Notes: generated by a model from the letters alone, not told the origin. Positions 22,432-33,218 are shown, counted from the stretch's first letter. The stretch is 64,000 bases of DNA from Flectonema sp. DT1601 (GCA_964019425.1 OZ025842.1:186001-250000); one strand, 5' to 3'. Made by a program: numbers and translations.

Positions 22432-24303
22432 CTATAACTTTGCGAGTTCTGGCATTCTCCATGCGACTGGAATGGGTAATTTGATTGCCATTAGTTGAGT
22501 TGCGAAAGTCTTCGCAAGTGGATCAGAATGTAGAGACGAAGTACCTCCACCTCCAAGTGCATTATAAAGAAGAAAGTTCATAGAATTGGTTCCAGGAAGA
22601 TCAAAACGCTCAACTTTTCCCTTGCAAACCTTACGAAAGTAATTCTTAACAACATCTTCAGTTAGAATACTTCTCAAATACGGAAGATAAGCTGCTTTAC
22701 GTGCGATAATTCCAATATTAGCAATGTCCCCCTTATCACCACTACGTCCATGAGCAATGTTTTCCAAAGTCATAATTTCAGTTCGGCCAAAATCTACATT
22801 AGAGTTCATAGGAGGGACGTTAATTAGTCTAGAAGCAGATCCAGGGAATCCTCCGTCAGTTCGCACAGGCACAGAGTCAGTGCTGCCAGAGCTGCAGTGG
22901 TATTTAGGAGCAGGGAGTTTATTCTTATTAATTAAGAATGAAAAACATTTAATAACTGGAGTTGGGGCAGCTAATCCGTTTAGCATTCCGATGGTACCTT
23001 GACCCATTGAAACTCCTACACAGGCGATTTCTTTTCTAATTATTTTCATTGCCTTAACACTTGGGTGTCTTACAGCAATGCGAACAACAATCTCACGGGT
23101 TTCTCTTCTGATGTTTTCTTGTTCAAAACGAGTTCCACCACCACCGATGAGTTCAATACGAGTTTCAGTAAATGGACCAAGCTTTGCTGCTTCCAACATC
23201 TGACTCCATCTCTGAATTAGAGTTTCAGCGGTTCTCTGAGCCTTCAGTGGAGCACCAAGTCCGGTTATCACAAATGAAGGAACAATTGAGAATCCGTCAG
23301 CATAAGTTGCGCAGACCTGTTATTGAGTTTACTGACTGAGTTCAAACCAACAATAATATGATTATAAAGAAATATTATAAAAAAAACATACCTTGTAGGT
23401 GGTGGTAGGTGCCTGTCCCTTAGCTCCTTGGATTAGAAGGGTGTTTTGATCAATTTGAGACATCGACACCTGAGTGAAATCACAGGCTACGTCTGGGACG
23501 TGGTACGCACCAGGGTCTCCAATTTCGTAAAGTAGCTGCTCAGTGGCAGTTGCAGGTGAGATGAGACCATGAGTGTTGTCAGGTTTAGTAAGTGTGAAAT
23601 CTCCAGATTCAGCAACATTCACAATTGGGTATCCCATATTAACCCACGAAGGTACTTTAAACCAATCAGTAAATAGACCTCCTGTTCCCTGAGCACCACA
23701 TTCAACAATGTGACCAGCAAGAGTACCAGCAGCAAGTTTATCATAATCAGTCGGGTTCCATTTGTGTTCATAAATTAATGGAGCGAGTACAAGTGCTGAG
23801 TCAACACAACGGCCAGTGATCACAACATCAGCACCAGCAGAGAGAGCTGCTGCGATAGGAAATGCTCCTAAGTATGCATTAATTGACATGGTACTCTTTG
23901 GGAAGGAACTATTCGAGTACATTTCCTTAATATCAGAGAAGTCTTGTCCAGCGAGGTTATCACCAGTAATAACTGCAACATTCAAATCAATATTAGCCTT
24001 TGCGCAAACTTGCATAAGCGCTTCCCTGCAGCCTTCTGGGTTGACTCCACCAGCATTTACTAAGACTTTCACTTTTCTTTTTTTAATTTCTGTCAAATTT
24101 CTGCCCATCATGCTAATAAAGTCAGTTGCAAATCCAACTTTTCCCTTTGATTTTTGATGTGCTCTCGCGAGAATGGCCATCGTTACCTCAGCTAGGTAGT
24201 CCCCAACTAGGTAATCAATCTTTCCACTCTTAATAAGTTGTGGGGCTGACATTGAGGTGTCTCCCCACATTGCTGAATGACATCCAATTCGGACTGGCGG
24301 CAT
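22432..24303 (-). CDS. AtuA/DUF1446-family protein, 598 aa
   Basis: Two exons, 24303-23392 and 23316-22432, join in phase 0 across a 75-nt intron (GTATGTTTTT to ATAACAG). The acceptor TTTTTTAAG (24320-24322) lies 16 nt before the start. The N-terminal 450 residues match the AtuA core (IGCHSAMWGDTS; YLVGDYLAEVTMAILAR; NAGGVNPEGC; VITGRCVDSALVLAPL; GHIVECGAQGTGG; ATYADGFS across the splice). The C-terminal 110 residues match the AtuA-like small domain (LENIAHGRSGDKGDIANIGI). In Pseudomonas AtuA belongs to acyclic-terpene (citronellol/geranyl) catabolism, but the biochemical activity of this family is not settled and eukaryotic members are uncharacterised. The protein looks complete, with both halves and the usual length of about 600 residues. 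The intron shows it is a resident nuclear gene. Confidence 0.93.
23317..23391 (-). other. Intron of the AtuA-like gene
   Basis: Donor AAG|GTATGTTTTT, acceptor AATAACAG|GTCTG. Removal restores ...TTTYK-VCATYADGF..., the expected family sequence, so this intron is well supported and serves as a template for donors in the window. Confidence 0.92.
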
Positions 24304-24322
24304 ATTATTTTATTATTTGCTT

Positions 24323-25861
24323 AAAAAAAAAAAATAGTGTAAAAGAGACTAAATGTGATTCAATCACAAAGCCAACGAGTTCATAGATCGATAGAGTTCG
24401 ACAACAACTGCACGTGTGTGACGACAGTTTTTTGAGAAACTCGCTTAGATATGATCTGGGAGTGGGGGGAAAGGTGAAAAAAAAAATTAAAAAAAAAAAA
24501 TCTTTTTTTATTCCATTTTCTAGCATCTTTATAATATGACTACGTGTACCTTATACCCACATAACCACGAAAAAAGAAAATAGAAAACCTCTTCGGAGGA
24601 TCGTTCTATTTTAATTGTACTGTGGGTTTACCGACAAGCTTAGCACACAGCGATATTACTCAGCAAGAAATGAAAATAAAAAAAGTATCAGGATTTTTTT
24701 TAAAAAGGGAGGAAGTATTAAGTTGCTTAAACACACATTAAGAGAGAGAATTCGTATCTATGTGAATCAAGATAAATATGAGTAAAAGGCAATGGTGGAC
24801 AGGCATCGCTGAATCGTTGCTTTCGAACGGAGTAACAGCAGAAATTAGTTAGTTGGTTGTTGTATATGAAAAAAAAATAAATGTATATGGGAATTAACAG
24901 GGCAACAAAAAAAAACTGAAAAGGGAAGAAGATGAAGTTATGACCATCATTCTCAGAATGAATTTGAAAAAGCGACAAGAACCAATAAAACGATTTATCT
25001 TCTTTACTGCTGTTAATGAGCACTTTATTCAACTATTCTTACACAAGATGCTGGTTATTTCCATGCCAAAACAGCAGACTAAAATACCAAAAAAAAAAAA
25101 AAAAAAAGGGTATTAACAAGATGCAAGAGAGCATTAGTAAAAAGCGTTGAGCGTTGTACTGTAAAGGTAATCTGCTGGACCACTATCCTTAAAGAGTCTA
25201 AGAGCATAATATAAAAAAAAAAAGAAGTTTTTTTTTCTTCTAACCCTTCTTTCTTTCTCGCTGTACAACAGAATATAGAAGTGTCTACGCCAAAAGAAGT
25301 GGCAGACTAAAAGAGGTTTTTTTTCTTTTTGTAAAAAAAAAGAATTTAAAAAAAAAAAAAAAAAAAGAAATGAAACGAAATAAATAAATAAATAATGATC
25401 TAAATGGGAAATGAAGACAGACAAGAGGGATTTTGATTTGAGTAATCAATGAGTTCATGCTAAGTTCAGTTCAGAGCGACTGCTATATTTTTCTAAAAAG
25501 AAATATAACAATCAAATTTTTGTCAGCCTTCGCAAACAAGCAGTGGATGAAGAAGAAAAAAACACCACTTGTCGCAGACGTTCTTTTTAGTAAATTCAAT
25601 TCATGTTTATTATGTATTTATTTCTATTTTTCTTTCTTTCTTTTTTTTTTTTTTTTGCGAATACCTTTGCTTTGATAGAGGTCGCAACAAAAGGTGTCTT
25701 GTTATCAAAATATTTTAGTGATTTTTATCTACTAAAAAAGTTAGATCAGATTTTCAGAAGACATTATTGCCTTCATATTAACTAAGTGATGCGGAGAAAA
25801 GTATCCGTTCATTCACTTTGGTTTCAATTATTTAAAATGATAAAATTCAGACGACAATTTT
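24323..25861. other. Intergenic, A/T runs
   Basis: Contains A and T runs (for example 25089-25107 and 25346-25366) and an AAAT microsatellite at about 25378-25394. No supported coding region. Confidence 0.6.
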
Positions 25862-28800
25862 CTATTTTCTGACACTATCAATTGAAGTAACACACTCAGG
25901 GAAGGTATCCTGTAGGGGATTGCTGTAGACTTCCGGTTGTGTAGGTACAACACCGACAATTGGTTCAGTTGAAGAGTTTTTCCTACGACAATACCAAACA
26001 ACTCCTGTGATAACAGCTATGATTAGAACTCCTTGTGTGATAAGAATTATTATCAACATTAAATCATTAGAGTTCTCTTCACTGTTGATTAACGGAAGAC
26101 ACGCAAATAGCGTACCACTCTCTCCGTTGATCTGAACTGAGTATCCGCTGTCACACTTTGTGATAAAACACTTGTTTTCACTGTAGATACCTTGTCCGTT
26201 TTGAGTGTTACATTTACCGGTTGTTTCAGGGATTGATTTCATTCTGAATGCTGATTGTGGTCCAAATACAGCATCGTTGCGGATATCTTGTTCTAAGGCA
26301 GCTTTAATTCCGTCAACCGTACCAGTCTCGGAGTTGCTCATTATTAAAAAGTGAATTGATCCACACTCGAATGAAACATCAACATTATCATCATTCAGAA
26401 CTTTCTGAATAGATTTCTTTAAACCGTTTTGTTCTTCTTCTTTGAACACGGAGCAGTTACCAAAACCAAAAGTACCTCTGAGTACGCTCCTCTTTTGAAT
26501 TCGAAGCATATTCTGTTGGTTTCGACTGCTATTCTGGAAGCAGCTTCCGTTAACACAAACCTCGTTATTTAAGCTGTTGCAAAAAGCAAGTCCGCAGGAA
26601 ATCAATGCGGGTTGTGCGGACTTTGCTCCGCAATACTCATTACTGTCGGCATCATATACACATTCCTCATCTGATTTACAGAATGTACCCAACTGACCAC
26701 AAGAAGCAATACAACCAAAGACACCAGCAGCTCTCTGAAATTCACATCTTTCTGTGGAGGTGCAGATCTCATTTCCGCATAGGGAAGTCTGGTTGATACA
26801 CTGCGTACCACTTGCACAAAATTGGTTGACACCATCACAAGGTACTCCACCACAACTTGTCCCGGAAGATTGTGCCACACATTCGACAACTCCGCCATTT
26901 ATTTCACACATTTCATTTACGCGGCAGTCCCTGCAGGGGTTGCGGTCATCAGTAGTACATTCATAATTTCCAGATGATACAATAAACTTACATATCTCAA
27001 GATCACTACAAGCTACACCATTACAGTTTTCAACAGTTCTCGAAGAATCAACACCACTCTGACCTGTCGGGTTACCTGAGGCAGCATTACCATCGGTGTT
27101 GTTCTTTTTGCTTGAGGTAGTATCACTGTCGGTTTTGTTCATGTTGTCTGAGGTAGCATCACCGTTGATGCTGTTCATGTTGCCTGAGGTAGCATCGTCG
27201 GTACTGTTCATGTTGCCAGTGGTAGCATCACCGTTGGTGTTGTTCATGTTGCCTGAGGTAGCATCGTCGGTGCTGTTCATGTTGCCAGTGGCAGCATCAC
27301 CGTTGGTGCTGTTCATGTTGCCTGAGGTAGCATCGTCGGTACTGTTCATGTTGTCAGTGGTAGCATCACCGTCGGTACTGTTCATGTTGCCAGTGGTAGC
27401 ATCACCGTTGGTGTTGCTCATGTTGCCAGTAGTAGCATCGTCGGTACTGTTCATGTTGTCAGTGGTAGCATCACCGTCGGTGCTGTTCATGTTGCCTGAG
27501 GTAGCATCGTCGGTACTGTTCATGTTGCCAGTGGTAGCATCACCGTCGGTGCTGTTCATGTTGCCAGTAGTAGCATCGTCGGTACTGTTCATGTTGTCAG
27601 TGGTAGCATCACCGTCGGTGCTGTTCATGTTGCCAGTAGTAGCATCGTCGGTACTGTTCATGTTGTCAGTGGTAGCATCACCGTCGGTACTGTTCATGTT
27701 GCCAGTGGCAGCATCACCGTTGGTGCTGTTCATGTTGCCAGTAGTAGCATCGTCGGTACTGTTCATGTTGTCAGTGGTAGCATCACCGTCGGTGCTGTTC
27801 ATGTTGCCAGTAGTAGCATCGTCGGTACTGTTCATGTTGTCAGTGGTAGCATCACCGTCGGTACTGTTCATGTTGCCAGTGGCAGCATCACCGTTGGTGC
27901 TGTTCATGTTGCCAGTAGTAGCATCGTCGGTACTGTTCATGTTGTCAGTGGTAGCATCACCGTCGGTGCTGTTCATGTTGCCTGAGGTAGCATCGTCGGT
28001 ACTGTTCATGTTGCCAGTGGTAGCATCACCGTCGGTGCTGTTCATGTTGCCAGTAGTAGCATCGTCGGTACTGTTCATGTTGTCAGTGGTAGCATCACCG
28101 TCGGTACTGTTCATGTTGCCAGTGGTAGCATCACCGTTGGTGCTGTTCATGTCGCCAGTGGCAGCATCACCGTCGGTGCTGTTCATGTTGCCAGTGGTAG
28201 CATCACCGTTGGTGTTGTTCATGTTGCCTGAGGTAGCATCGTCGGTGCTGTTCATGTTGCCAGTAGTAGCATCGTCGGTACTGTTCATGTTGCCAGTGGT
28301 AGCATCACCGTCGGTGCTGTTCATGTTGCCAGTGGTAGCATCACCGTTGGTGCTGTTCATGTCGCCAGTGGCAGCATCACCGTCGGTGCTGTTCATGTTG
28401 CCAGTGGTAGCATCGTCGGTGCTGTTCATGTTGCCAGTGGTAGCATCACCGTCGGTGCTGTTCATGTTGCCAGTGGTAGCATCACCGTTGGTGCTGTTCA
28501 TGTCGCCAGTGGCAGCATCACCGTCGGTGCTGTTCATGTTGCCAGTGGTAGCATCACCGTCGGTACTGTTCATGTTGCCAGTGGTAGCATCACCGTTGGT
28601 GTTGTTCATGTTGCCTGAGGTAGCATCGTCGGTGCTGTTCATGTTGCCAGTAGTAGCATCGTCGGTACTGTTCATGTTGCCAGTGGTAGCATCACCGTCG
28701 GTGCTGTTCATGTTGCCAGTGGTAGCATCACCGTTGGTGCTGTTCATGTCGCCAGTGGCAGCATCACCGTCGGTGCTGTTCATGTTGCCAGTGGTAGCAT

Positions 28801-31800
28801 CACCGTCGGTACTGTTCATGTTGCCAGTAGTAGCATCGTCGGTACTGTTCATGTTGCCAGTGGTAGCATCACCGTCGGTGCTGTTCATGTTGCCAGTGGT
28901 AGCATCACCGTTGGTGTTGTTCATGTTGCCTGAGGTAGCATCGTCGGTGCTGTTCATGTTGCCAGTGGTAGCATCACCGTCGGTACTGTTCATGTTGCCA
29001 GTAGTAGCATCGTCGGTACTGTTCATGTTGCCAGTGGTAGCATCACCGTCGGTGCTGTTCATGTTGCCAGTGGTAGCATCACCGTTGGTGCTGTTCATGT
29101 CGCCAGTGGCAGCATCACCGTCGGTGCTGTTCATGTTGCCTGAGGTAGCATCGTCGGTACTGTTCATGTTGCCAGTGGTAGCATCACCGTCGGTGCTGTT
29201 CATGTTGCCAGTAGTAGCATCACCGTCGGTACTGTTCATGTTGTCAGTGGCAGCATCACCGTCGGTGCTGTTCATGTTGCCTGAGGTAGCATCGTCGGTA
29301 CTGTTCATGTTGCCAGTGGTAGCATCACCGTTGGTGCTGTTCATGTTGCCAGCGGCGTTGGTGCTGTTCATGTTGCCAGCGGCGTTGGTGCTGTTCATGT
29401 TGCCAGCGGCGTTGGTGCTGTTCATGTTGTCTGAAGTAGCATCACCGTTGGTGTTGTTAAAGTTGCCTAAGGTGGTATTCCCATCGGTGCTGTTATAGTC
29501 GACCGAGGTGGTATTCCCGTCGGTGCTGTTAAAGTTGCCTGAGGTAGCATCACCGTCGGTGTTGTTCATGTTGCCTAAGGTAGTATTTCCGTTGGTGCTG
29601 TTAAAAAAGTCGACCGAGGTGTTATTCCCGTCGGTGCTGTTAAAGTTGCCTGAGGTAGTATTTCCGTAGGTGCTGTTAAAGTTGCCTGAGGTAGTATTTC
29701 CATCGGTGCTGTTAAAGTCGACCGAGGTGGTATTGCCGTCGGTGCTGTTAAAGTTGCCTGAGGTAGTATTTCCGTAGGTGCTGTTAAAGTCATCTGAGGT
29801 AGCATCACCGTTGGTGTTGTTAAAGTTGCCTAAGGTGGTATTCCCATCGGTGCTGTTATAGTCGACCGAGGTGGTATTCCCGTCGGTGCTGTTAAAGTTG
29901 CCTGAGGTAGCATCACCGTCGGTGTTGTTCATGTTGCCTAAGGTAGTATTTCCGTTGGTGCTGTTAAAAAAGTCGACCGAGGTGTTATTCCCGTCGGTGC
30001 TGTTAAAGTTGCCTGAGGTAGTATTTCCGTAGGTGCTGTTAAAGTTGCCTGAGGTAGTATTTCCATCGGTGCTGTTAAAGTCGACCGAGGTGGTATTGCC
30101 GTCGGTGCTGTTAAAGTTGCCTGAGGTAGTATTTCCGTAGGTGCTGTTAAAGTTAACTGACGTACCATTTCCATCGGTGCTGTTAAAGTTAACTGACGTA
30201 CCATTTCCATCGGTGCTGTTAAAGTTGCCTGAGGTAGTATTTCCGTAGGTGCTGTTAAAGTCATCTGAGGTAGCATCACCGTTGGTGTTGTTAAAGTTGC
30301 CTGAGGTAGTATTTCCATCGGTGCTGTTAAAGTCGACCGAGGTGGTATTGCCGTCGGTGCTGTTAAAGTTGCCTGAGGTAGTATTTCCGTAGGTGCTGTT
30401 AAAGTTAACTGACGTACCATTTCCATCGGTGCTGTTAAAGTTAACTGACGTACCATTTCCATCGGTGCTGTTAAAGTTGCCTGAGGTAGTATTTCCGTAG
30501 GTGCTGTTAAAGTCATCTGAGGTAGCATCACCGTTGGTGTTGTTAAAGTTGCCTGAGGTAGTATTTCCATCGGTGCTGTTAAAGTCGACCGAGGTGGTAT
30601 TGCCGTCGGTGCTGTTAAAGTTGCCTGAGGTAGTATTTCCGTAGGTGCTGTTAAAGTTAACTGACGTACCATTTCCATCGGTGCTGTTAAAGTTGCCTGA
30701 GGTAGTATTTCCGTAGGTGCTGTTAAAGTCATCTGAGGTAGCATCACCGTTGGTGTTGTTAAAGTTGCCTGAGGTAGTATTTCCATCGGTGCTGTTAAAG
30801 TCGACCGAGGTGGTATTGCCGTCGGTGCTGTTAAAGTTGCCTGAGGTAGTATTTCCGTAGGTGCTGTTAAAGTTAACTGACGTACCATTTCCATCGGTGC
30901 TGTTAAAGTTAACTGACGTACCATTTCCATCGGTGCTGTTAAAGTTAACTGACGTACCATTTCCATCGGTGCTGTTAAAGTTAACTGACGTACCATTTCC
31001 ATCGGTGCTGTTAAAGTTGCCTGAGGTAGTATTTCCGTAGGTGCTGTTAAAGTTAACTGACGTACCATTTCCATCGGTGCTGTTAAAGTTGCCTGAGGTA
31101 GTATTTCCGTAGGTGCTGTTAAAGTCATCTGAGGTAGCATCACCGTTGGTGTTGTTAAAGTTGCCTGAGGTAGTATTTCCATCGGTGCTGTTAAAGTCGA
31201 CCGAGGTGGTATTGCCGTCGGTGCTGTTAAAGTTGCCTGAGGTAGTATTTCCGTAGGTGCTGTTAAAGTTAACTGACGTACCATTTCCATCGGTGCTGTT
31301 AAAGTTGCCTGAGGTAGTATTTCCGTAGGTGCTGTTAAAGTCATCTGAGGTAGCATCACCGTTGGTGTTGTTAAAGTTGCCTGAGGTAGTATTTCCATCG
31401 GTGCTGTTAAAGTCGACCGAGGTGGTATTGCCGTCGGTGCTGTTAAAGTTGCCTGAGGTAGTATTTCCGTAGGTGCTGTTAAAGTTAACTGACGTACCAT
31501 TTCCATCGGTGCTGTTAAAGTTAACTGACGTACCATTTCCATCGGTGCTGTTAAAGTTAACTGACGTACCATTTCCATCGGTGCTGTTAAAGTTGCCTGA
31601 GGTAGTATTTCCGTAGGTGCTGTTAAAGTTAACTGACGTACCATTTCCATCGGTGCTGTTAAAGTTGCCTGAGGTAGTATTTCCGTAGGTGCTGTTAAAG
31701 TCATCTGAGGTAGCATCACCGTTGGTGTTGTTAAAGTTGCCTGAGGTAGTATTTCCATCGGTGCTGTTAAAGTCGACCGAGGTGGTATTGCCGTCGGTGC

Positions 31801-33208
31801 TGTTAAAGTTGCCTGAGGTAGTATTTCCGTAGGTGCTGTTAAAGTTAACTGACGTACCATTTCCATCGGTGCTGTTAAAGTTGCCTGAGGTAGTATTTCC
31901 GTAGGTGCTGTTAAAGTCATCTGAGGTAGCATCACCGTTGGTGTTGTTAAAGTTGCCTGAGGTAGTATTTCCATCGGTGCTGTTAAAGTCGACCGAGGTG
32001 GTATTGCCGTCGGTGCTGTTAAAGTTGCCTGAGGTAGTATTTCCGTAGGTGCTGTTAAAGTTAACTGACGTACCATTTCCATCGGTGCTGTTAAAGTTAA
32101 CTGACGTACCATTTCCATCGGTGCTGTTAAAGTTAACTGACGTACCATTTCCATCGGTGCTGTTAAAGTTGCCTGAGGTAGTATTTCCGTAGGTGCTGTT
32201 AAAGTCATCTGAGGTAGCATCACCGTTGGTGTTGTTAAAGTTGCCTGAGGTAGTATTTCCATCGGTGCTGTTAAAGTCGACCGAGGTGGTATTGCCGTTG
32301 GTGCTGTTAAAGTTGCCTGAGGTAGTATTTCCGTAGGTGCTGTTAAAGTTAACTGACGTACCATTTCCATCGGTGCTGTTAAAGTTGCCTGAGGTAGTAT
32401 TTCCGTAGGTGCTGTTAAAGTCATCTGAGGTAGCATCACCGTTGGTGTTGTTAAAGTTGCCTGAGGTGGTATTCCCGTCGGTGCTGTTAAAGTTAACTGA
32501 CGTACCATTTCCATCGGTGCTGTTAAAGTCGTCTGAAGGAGCATCACCGTCCCCGTCGGTGCCGTTAAAGTCGTCTGAAGGAGCATCACCGTCCCCGTCG
32601 GTGCCGTTAAAGTCGTCCGAGGGAGCATCACCGTCGGTGCTGTTAAAGTTGTCTGAGGTGGTATTACTTTCGGTACCATTCAAGTTGTTAGTGGTATGGT
32701 TTCCTGAAGTGTAGGTACCGTTGTGGAAAGAGCCGCTGCTGTTGTAAGAAGTACTGCCGTTCAGGTTGTCAGCGTCAGTATCGGTACCGTTCAGGTTGTC
32801 AGTGTCAGTATCGGTACCGTTCAGGTTGTCAGTGTCAGTATCGGTACCGTTCAGGTTGTCAGCGTCAGTATCGGTACCGTTCAGGTTGTCAGTGTCAGTA
32901 TCGGTACCGTTCAGGTTGTCAGCGTCAGTATCGGTACCATTCAGGTGGCCAGTGGTATGGTTTCCTGAAGTGGCGTAGTTGCCTGAGGTGTAGGTACTGT
33001 CGTGGAAAGTACCGTTGTGAATATCGGAGGAATTTCTAAGTTCTCCGTGTTGACTTAAGGAAACATTATTCCAATCATGATTACTATTTATCACAACAGA
33101 AGTCGTATTCATACTCAGATCACATGGTTCCTGGTCGCAAGGGTTATTTGCGACAGCTGAAGCTACTGCAATCAGGAAAACTAAAAACATATTATTATTA
33201 TGGGGCAT
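25862..33208 (-). CDS. Giant type I surface protein with sequon-rich repeat stalk and Cys-rich head, 2448 aa
   Basis: Start at 33208, 7 nt after the acceptor TTTCTTTTAATTCAG. Residues 1-20 are a signal peptide (FLVFLIAVASAVA). Residues about 85-150 are decapeptide repeats (NLNGTDTDTD). About 170-1250 are 12-residue repeats of the type NFNSTDGNTTSG; about 1250-2030 are 11/12-residue repeats of the type NMNSTDGDATTG. Almost every unit holds one or two N-x-S/T sequons, several hundred in all, so the stalk should be densely N-glycosylated, extended and negatively charged. A membrane-proximal region of about 340 residues has some 30 Cys in EGF-like spacing (CSDLEICKF; CRVNEMCEI; CGLAFCNSL). A transmembrane helix (LMLIIILITQGVLIIAVITG) and a 45-residue tail with NPLQDTF follow. 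Single exon. Mucin-like coat or adhesion role is inferred. Confidence 0.92.
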   Translation of the reverse strand: MPHNNNMFLVFLIAVASAVANNPCDQEPCDLSMNTTSVVINSNHDWNNVSLSQHGELRNSSDIHNGTFHDSTYTSGNYATSGNHTTGHLNGTDTDADNLNGTDTDTDNLNGTDTDADNLNGTDTDTDNLNGTDTDTDNLNGTDTDADNLNGSTSYNSSGSFHNGTYTSGNHTTNNLNGTESNTTSDNFNSTDGDAPSDDFNGTDGDGDAPSDDFNGTDGDGDAPSDDFNSTDGNGTSVNFNSTDGNTTSGNFNNTNGDATSDDFNSTYGNTTSGNFNSTDGNGTSVNFNSTYGNTTSGNFNSTNGNTTSVDFNSTDGNTTSGNFNNTNGDATSDDFNSTYGNTTSGNFNSTDGNGTSVNFNSTDGNGTSVNFNSTDGNGTSVNFNSTYGNTTSGNFNSTDGNTTSVDFNSTDGNTTSGNFNNTNGDATSDDFNSTYGNTTSGNFNSTDGNGTSVNFNSTYGNTTSGNFNSTDGNTTSVDFNSTDGNTTSGNFNNTNGDATSDDFNSTYGNTTSGNFNSTDGNGTSVNFNSTYGNTTSGNFNSTDGNGTSVNFNSTDGNGTSVNFNSTDGNGTSVNFNSTYGNTTSGNFNSTDGNTTSVDFNSTDGNTTSGNFNNTNGDATSDDFNSTYGNTTSGNFNSTDGNGTSVNFNSTYGNTTSGNFNSTDGNTTSVDFNSTDGNTTSGNFNNTNGDATSDDFNSTYGNTTSGNFNSTDGNGTSVNFNSTYGNTTSGNFNSTDGNGTSVNFNSTDGNGTSVNFNSTDGNGTSVNFNSTDGNGTSVNFNSTYGNTTSGNFNSTDGNTTSVDFNSTDGNTTSGNFNNTNGDATSDDFNSTYGNTTSGNFNSTDGNGTSVNFNSTYGNTTSGNFNSTDGNTTSVDFNSTDGNTTSGNFNNTNGDATSDDFNSTYGNTTSGNFNSTDGNGTSVNFNSTDGNGTSVNFNSTYGNTTSGNFNSTDGNTTSVDFNSTDGNTTSGNFNNTNGDATSDDFNSTYGNTTSGNFNSTDGNGTSVNFNSTDGNGTSVNFNSTYGNTTSGNFNSTDGNTTSVDFNSTDGNTTSGNFNSTYGNTTSGNFNSTDGNNTSVDFFNSTNGNTTLGNMNNTDGDATSGNFNSTDGNTTSVDYNSTDGNTTLGNFNNTNGDATSDDFNSTYGNTTSGNFNSTDGNTTSVDFNSTDGNTTSGNFNSTYGNTTSGNFNSTDGNNTSVDFFNSTNGNTTLGNMNNTDGDATSGNFNSTDGNTTSVDYNSTDGNTTLGNFNNTNGDATSDNMNSTNAAGNMNSTNAAGNMNSTNAAGNMNSTNGDATTGNMNSTDDATSGNMNSTDGDAATDNMNSTDGDATTGNMNSTDGDATTGNMNSTDDATSGNMNSTDGDAATGDMNSTNGDATTGNMNSTDGDATTGNMNSTDDATTGNMNSTDGDATTGNMNSTDDATSGNMNNTNGDATTGNMNSTDGDATTGNMNSTDDATTGNMNSTDGDATTGNMNSTDGDAATGDMNSTNGDATTGNMNSTDGDATTGNMNSTDDATTGNMNSTDDATSGNMNNTNGDATTGNMNSTDGDATTGNMNSTDGDAATGDMNSTNGDATTGNMNSTDGDATTGNMNSTDDATTGNMNSTDGDAATGDMNSTNGDATTGNMNSTDGDATTGNMNSTDDATTGNMNSTDDATSGNMNNTNGDATTGNMNSTDGDAATGDMNSTNGDATTGNMNSTDGDATTDNMNSTDDATTGNMNSTDGDATTGNMNSTDDATSGNMNSTDGDATTDNMNSTDDATTGNMNSTNGDAATGNMNSTDGDATTDNMNSTDDATTGNMNSTDGDATTDNMNSTDDATTGNMNSTNGDAATGNMNSTDGDATTDNMNSTDDATTGNMNSTDGDATTDNMNSTDDATTGNMNSTDGDATTGNMNSTDDATSGNMNSTDGDATTDNMNSTDDATTGNMSNTNGDATTGNMNSTDGDATTDNMNSTDDATSGNMNSTNGDAATGNMNSTDDATSGNMNNTNGDATTGNMNSTDDATSGNMNSINGDATSDNMNKTDSDTTSSKKNNTDGNAASGNPTGQSGVDSSRTVENCNGVACSDLEICKFIVSSGNYECTTDDRNPCRDCRVNEMCEINGGVVECVAQSSGTSCGGVPCDGVNQFCASGTQCINQTSLCGNEICTSTERCEFQRAAGVFGCIASCGQLGTFCKSDEECVYDADSNEYCGAKSAQPALISCGLAFCNSLNNEVCVNGSCFQNSSRNQQNMLRIQKRSVLRGTFGFGNCSVFKEEEQNGLKKSIQKVLNDDNVDVSFECGSIHFLIMSNSETGTVDGIKAALEQDIRNDAVFGPQSAFRMKSIPETTGKCNTQNGQGIYSENKCFITKCDSGYSVQINGESGTLFACLPLINSEENSNDLMLIIILITQGVLIIAVITGVVWYCRRKNSSTEPIVGVVPTQPEVYSNPLQDTFPECVTSIDSVRK
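27110..29430 (-). repeat. Tandem 33/36-bp minisatellite encoding NMNST(D)GDATTG units
   Basis: About 65 units of 36 bp (NMNSTDGDATTG) or 33 bp (NMNSTDDATTG), all multiples of three. Three 27-bp units (NAAGNMNST) lie at the 5' coding end, 29345-29427. Neighbouring groups of units are duplicated as blocks, which indicates recent slippage or unequal exchange. Confidence 0.92.
29440..32670 (-). repeat. 36-bp minisatellite with higher-order structure encoding NFNST units
   Basis: Units of 36 bp alternate between variants (TYGNTTSGNFNS, TDGNGTSVNFNS, TDGNTTSVDFNS, TNGDATSDDFNS). The ATSDD variant recurs at 30261, 30513, 30729, 31125, 31341, 31701, 31917, 32205 and 32421: spacings alternate between exactly 216 bp and a longer multiple of 36 (252, 396, 360, 288). 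A duplicated segment with one extra Phe codon appears at about 29605 and 29965. Confidence 0.9.
32757..32950 (-). repeat. 30-bp tandem repeat encoding NLNGTDTDxD
   Basis: Six near-identical 30-bp units in the 5' part of the giant surface-protein CDS; they differ only at an Ala/Thr codon. Confidence 0.92.
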
Positions 33209-33218
33209 TTTATTGCTG

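Noticed and set aside
27096-29498. 800-codon open frame on the plus strand (MLPVVASPLVLF-type repeats)
   Set aside because: It is the mirror of the NMNST repeat array; units of 33/36 bp keep any stop-free frame open. No acceptor or flanking domain supports it.
29938-32679. 913-codon second minus-strand frame (TLTAPTEILPQA-type repeats)
   Set aside because: Frame-shifted reading of the NFNST repeats, open only because the unit is 36 bp. The real frame has signal peptide, Cys-rich head and TM helix.
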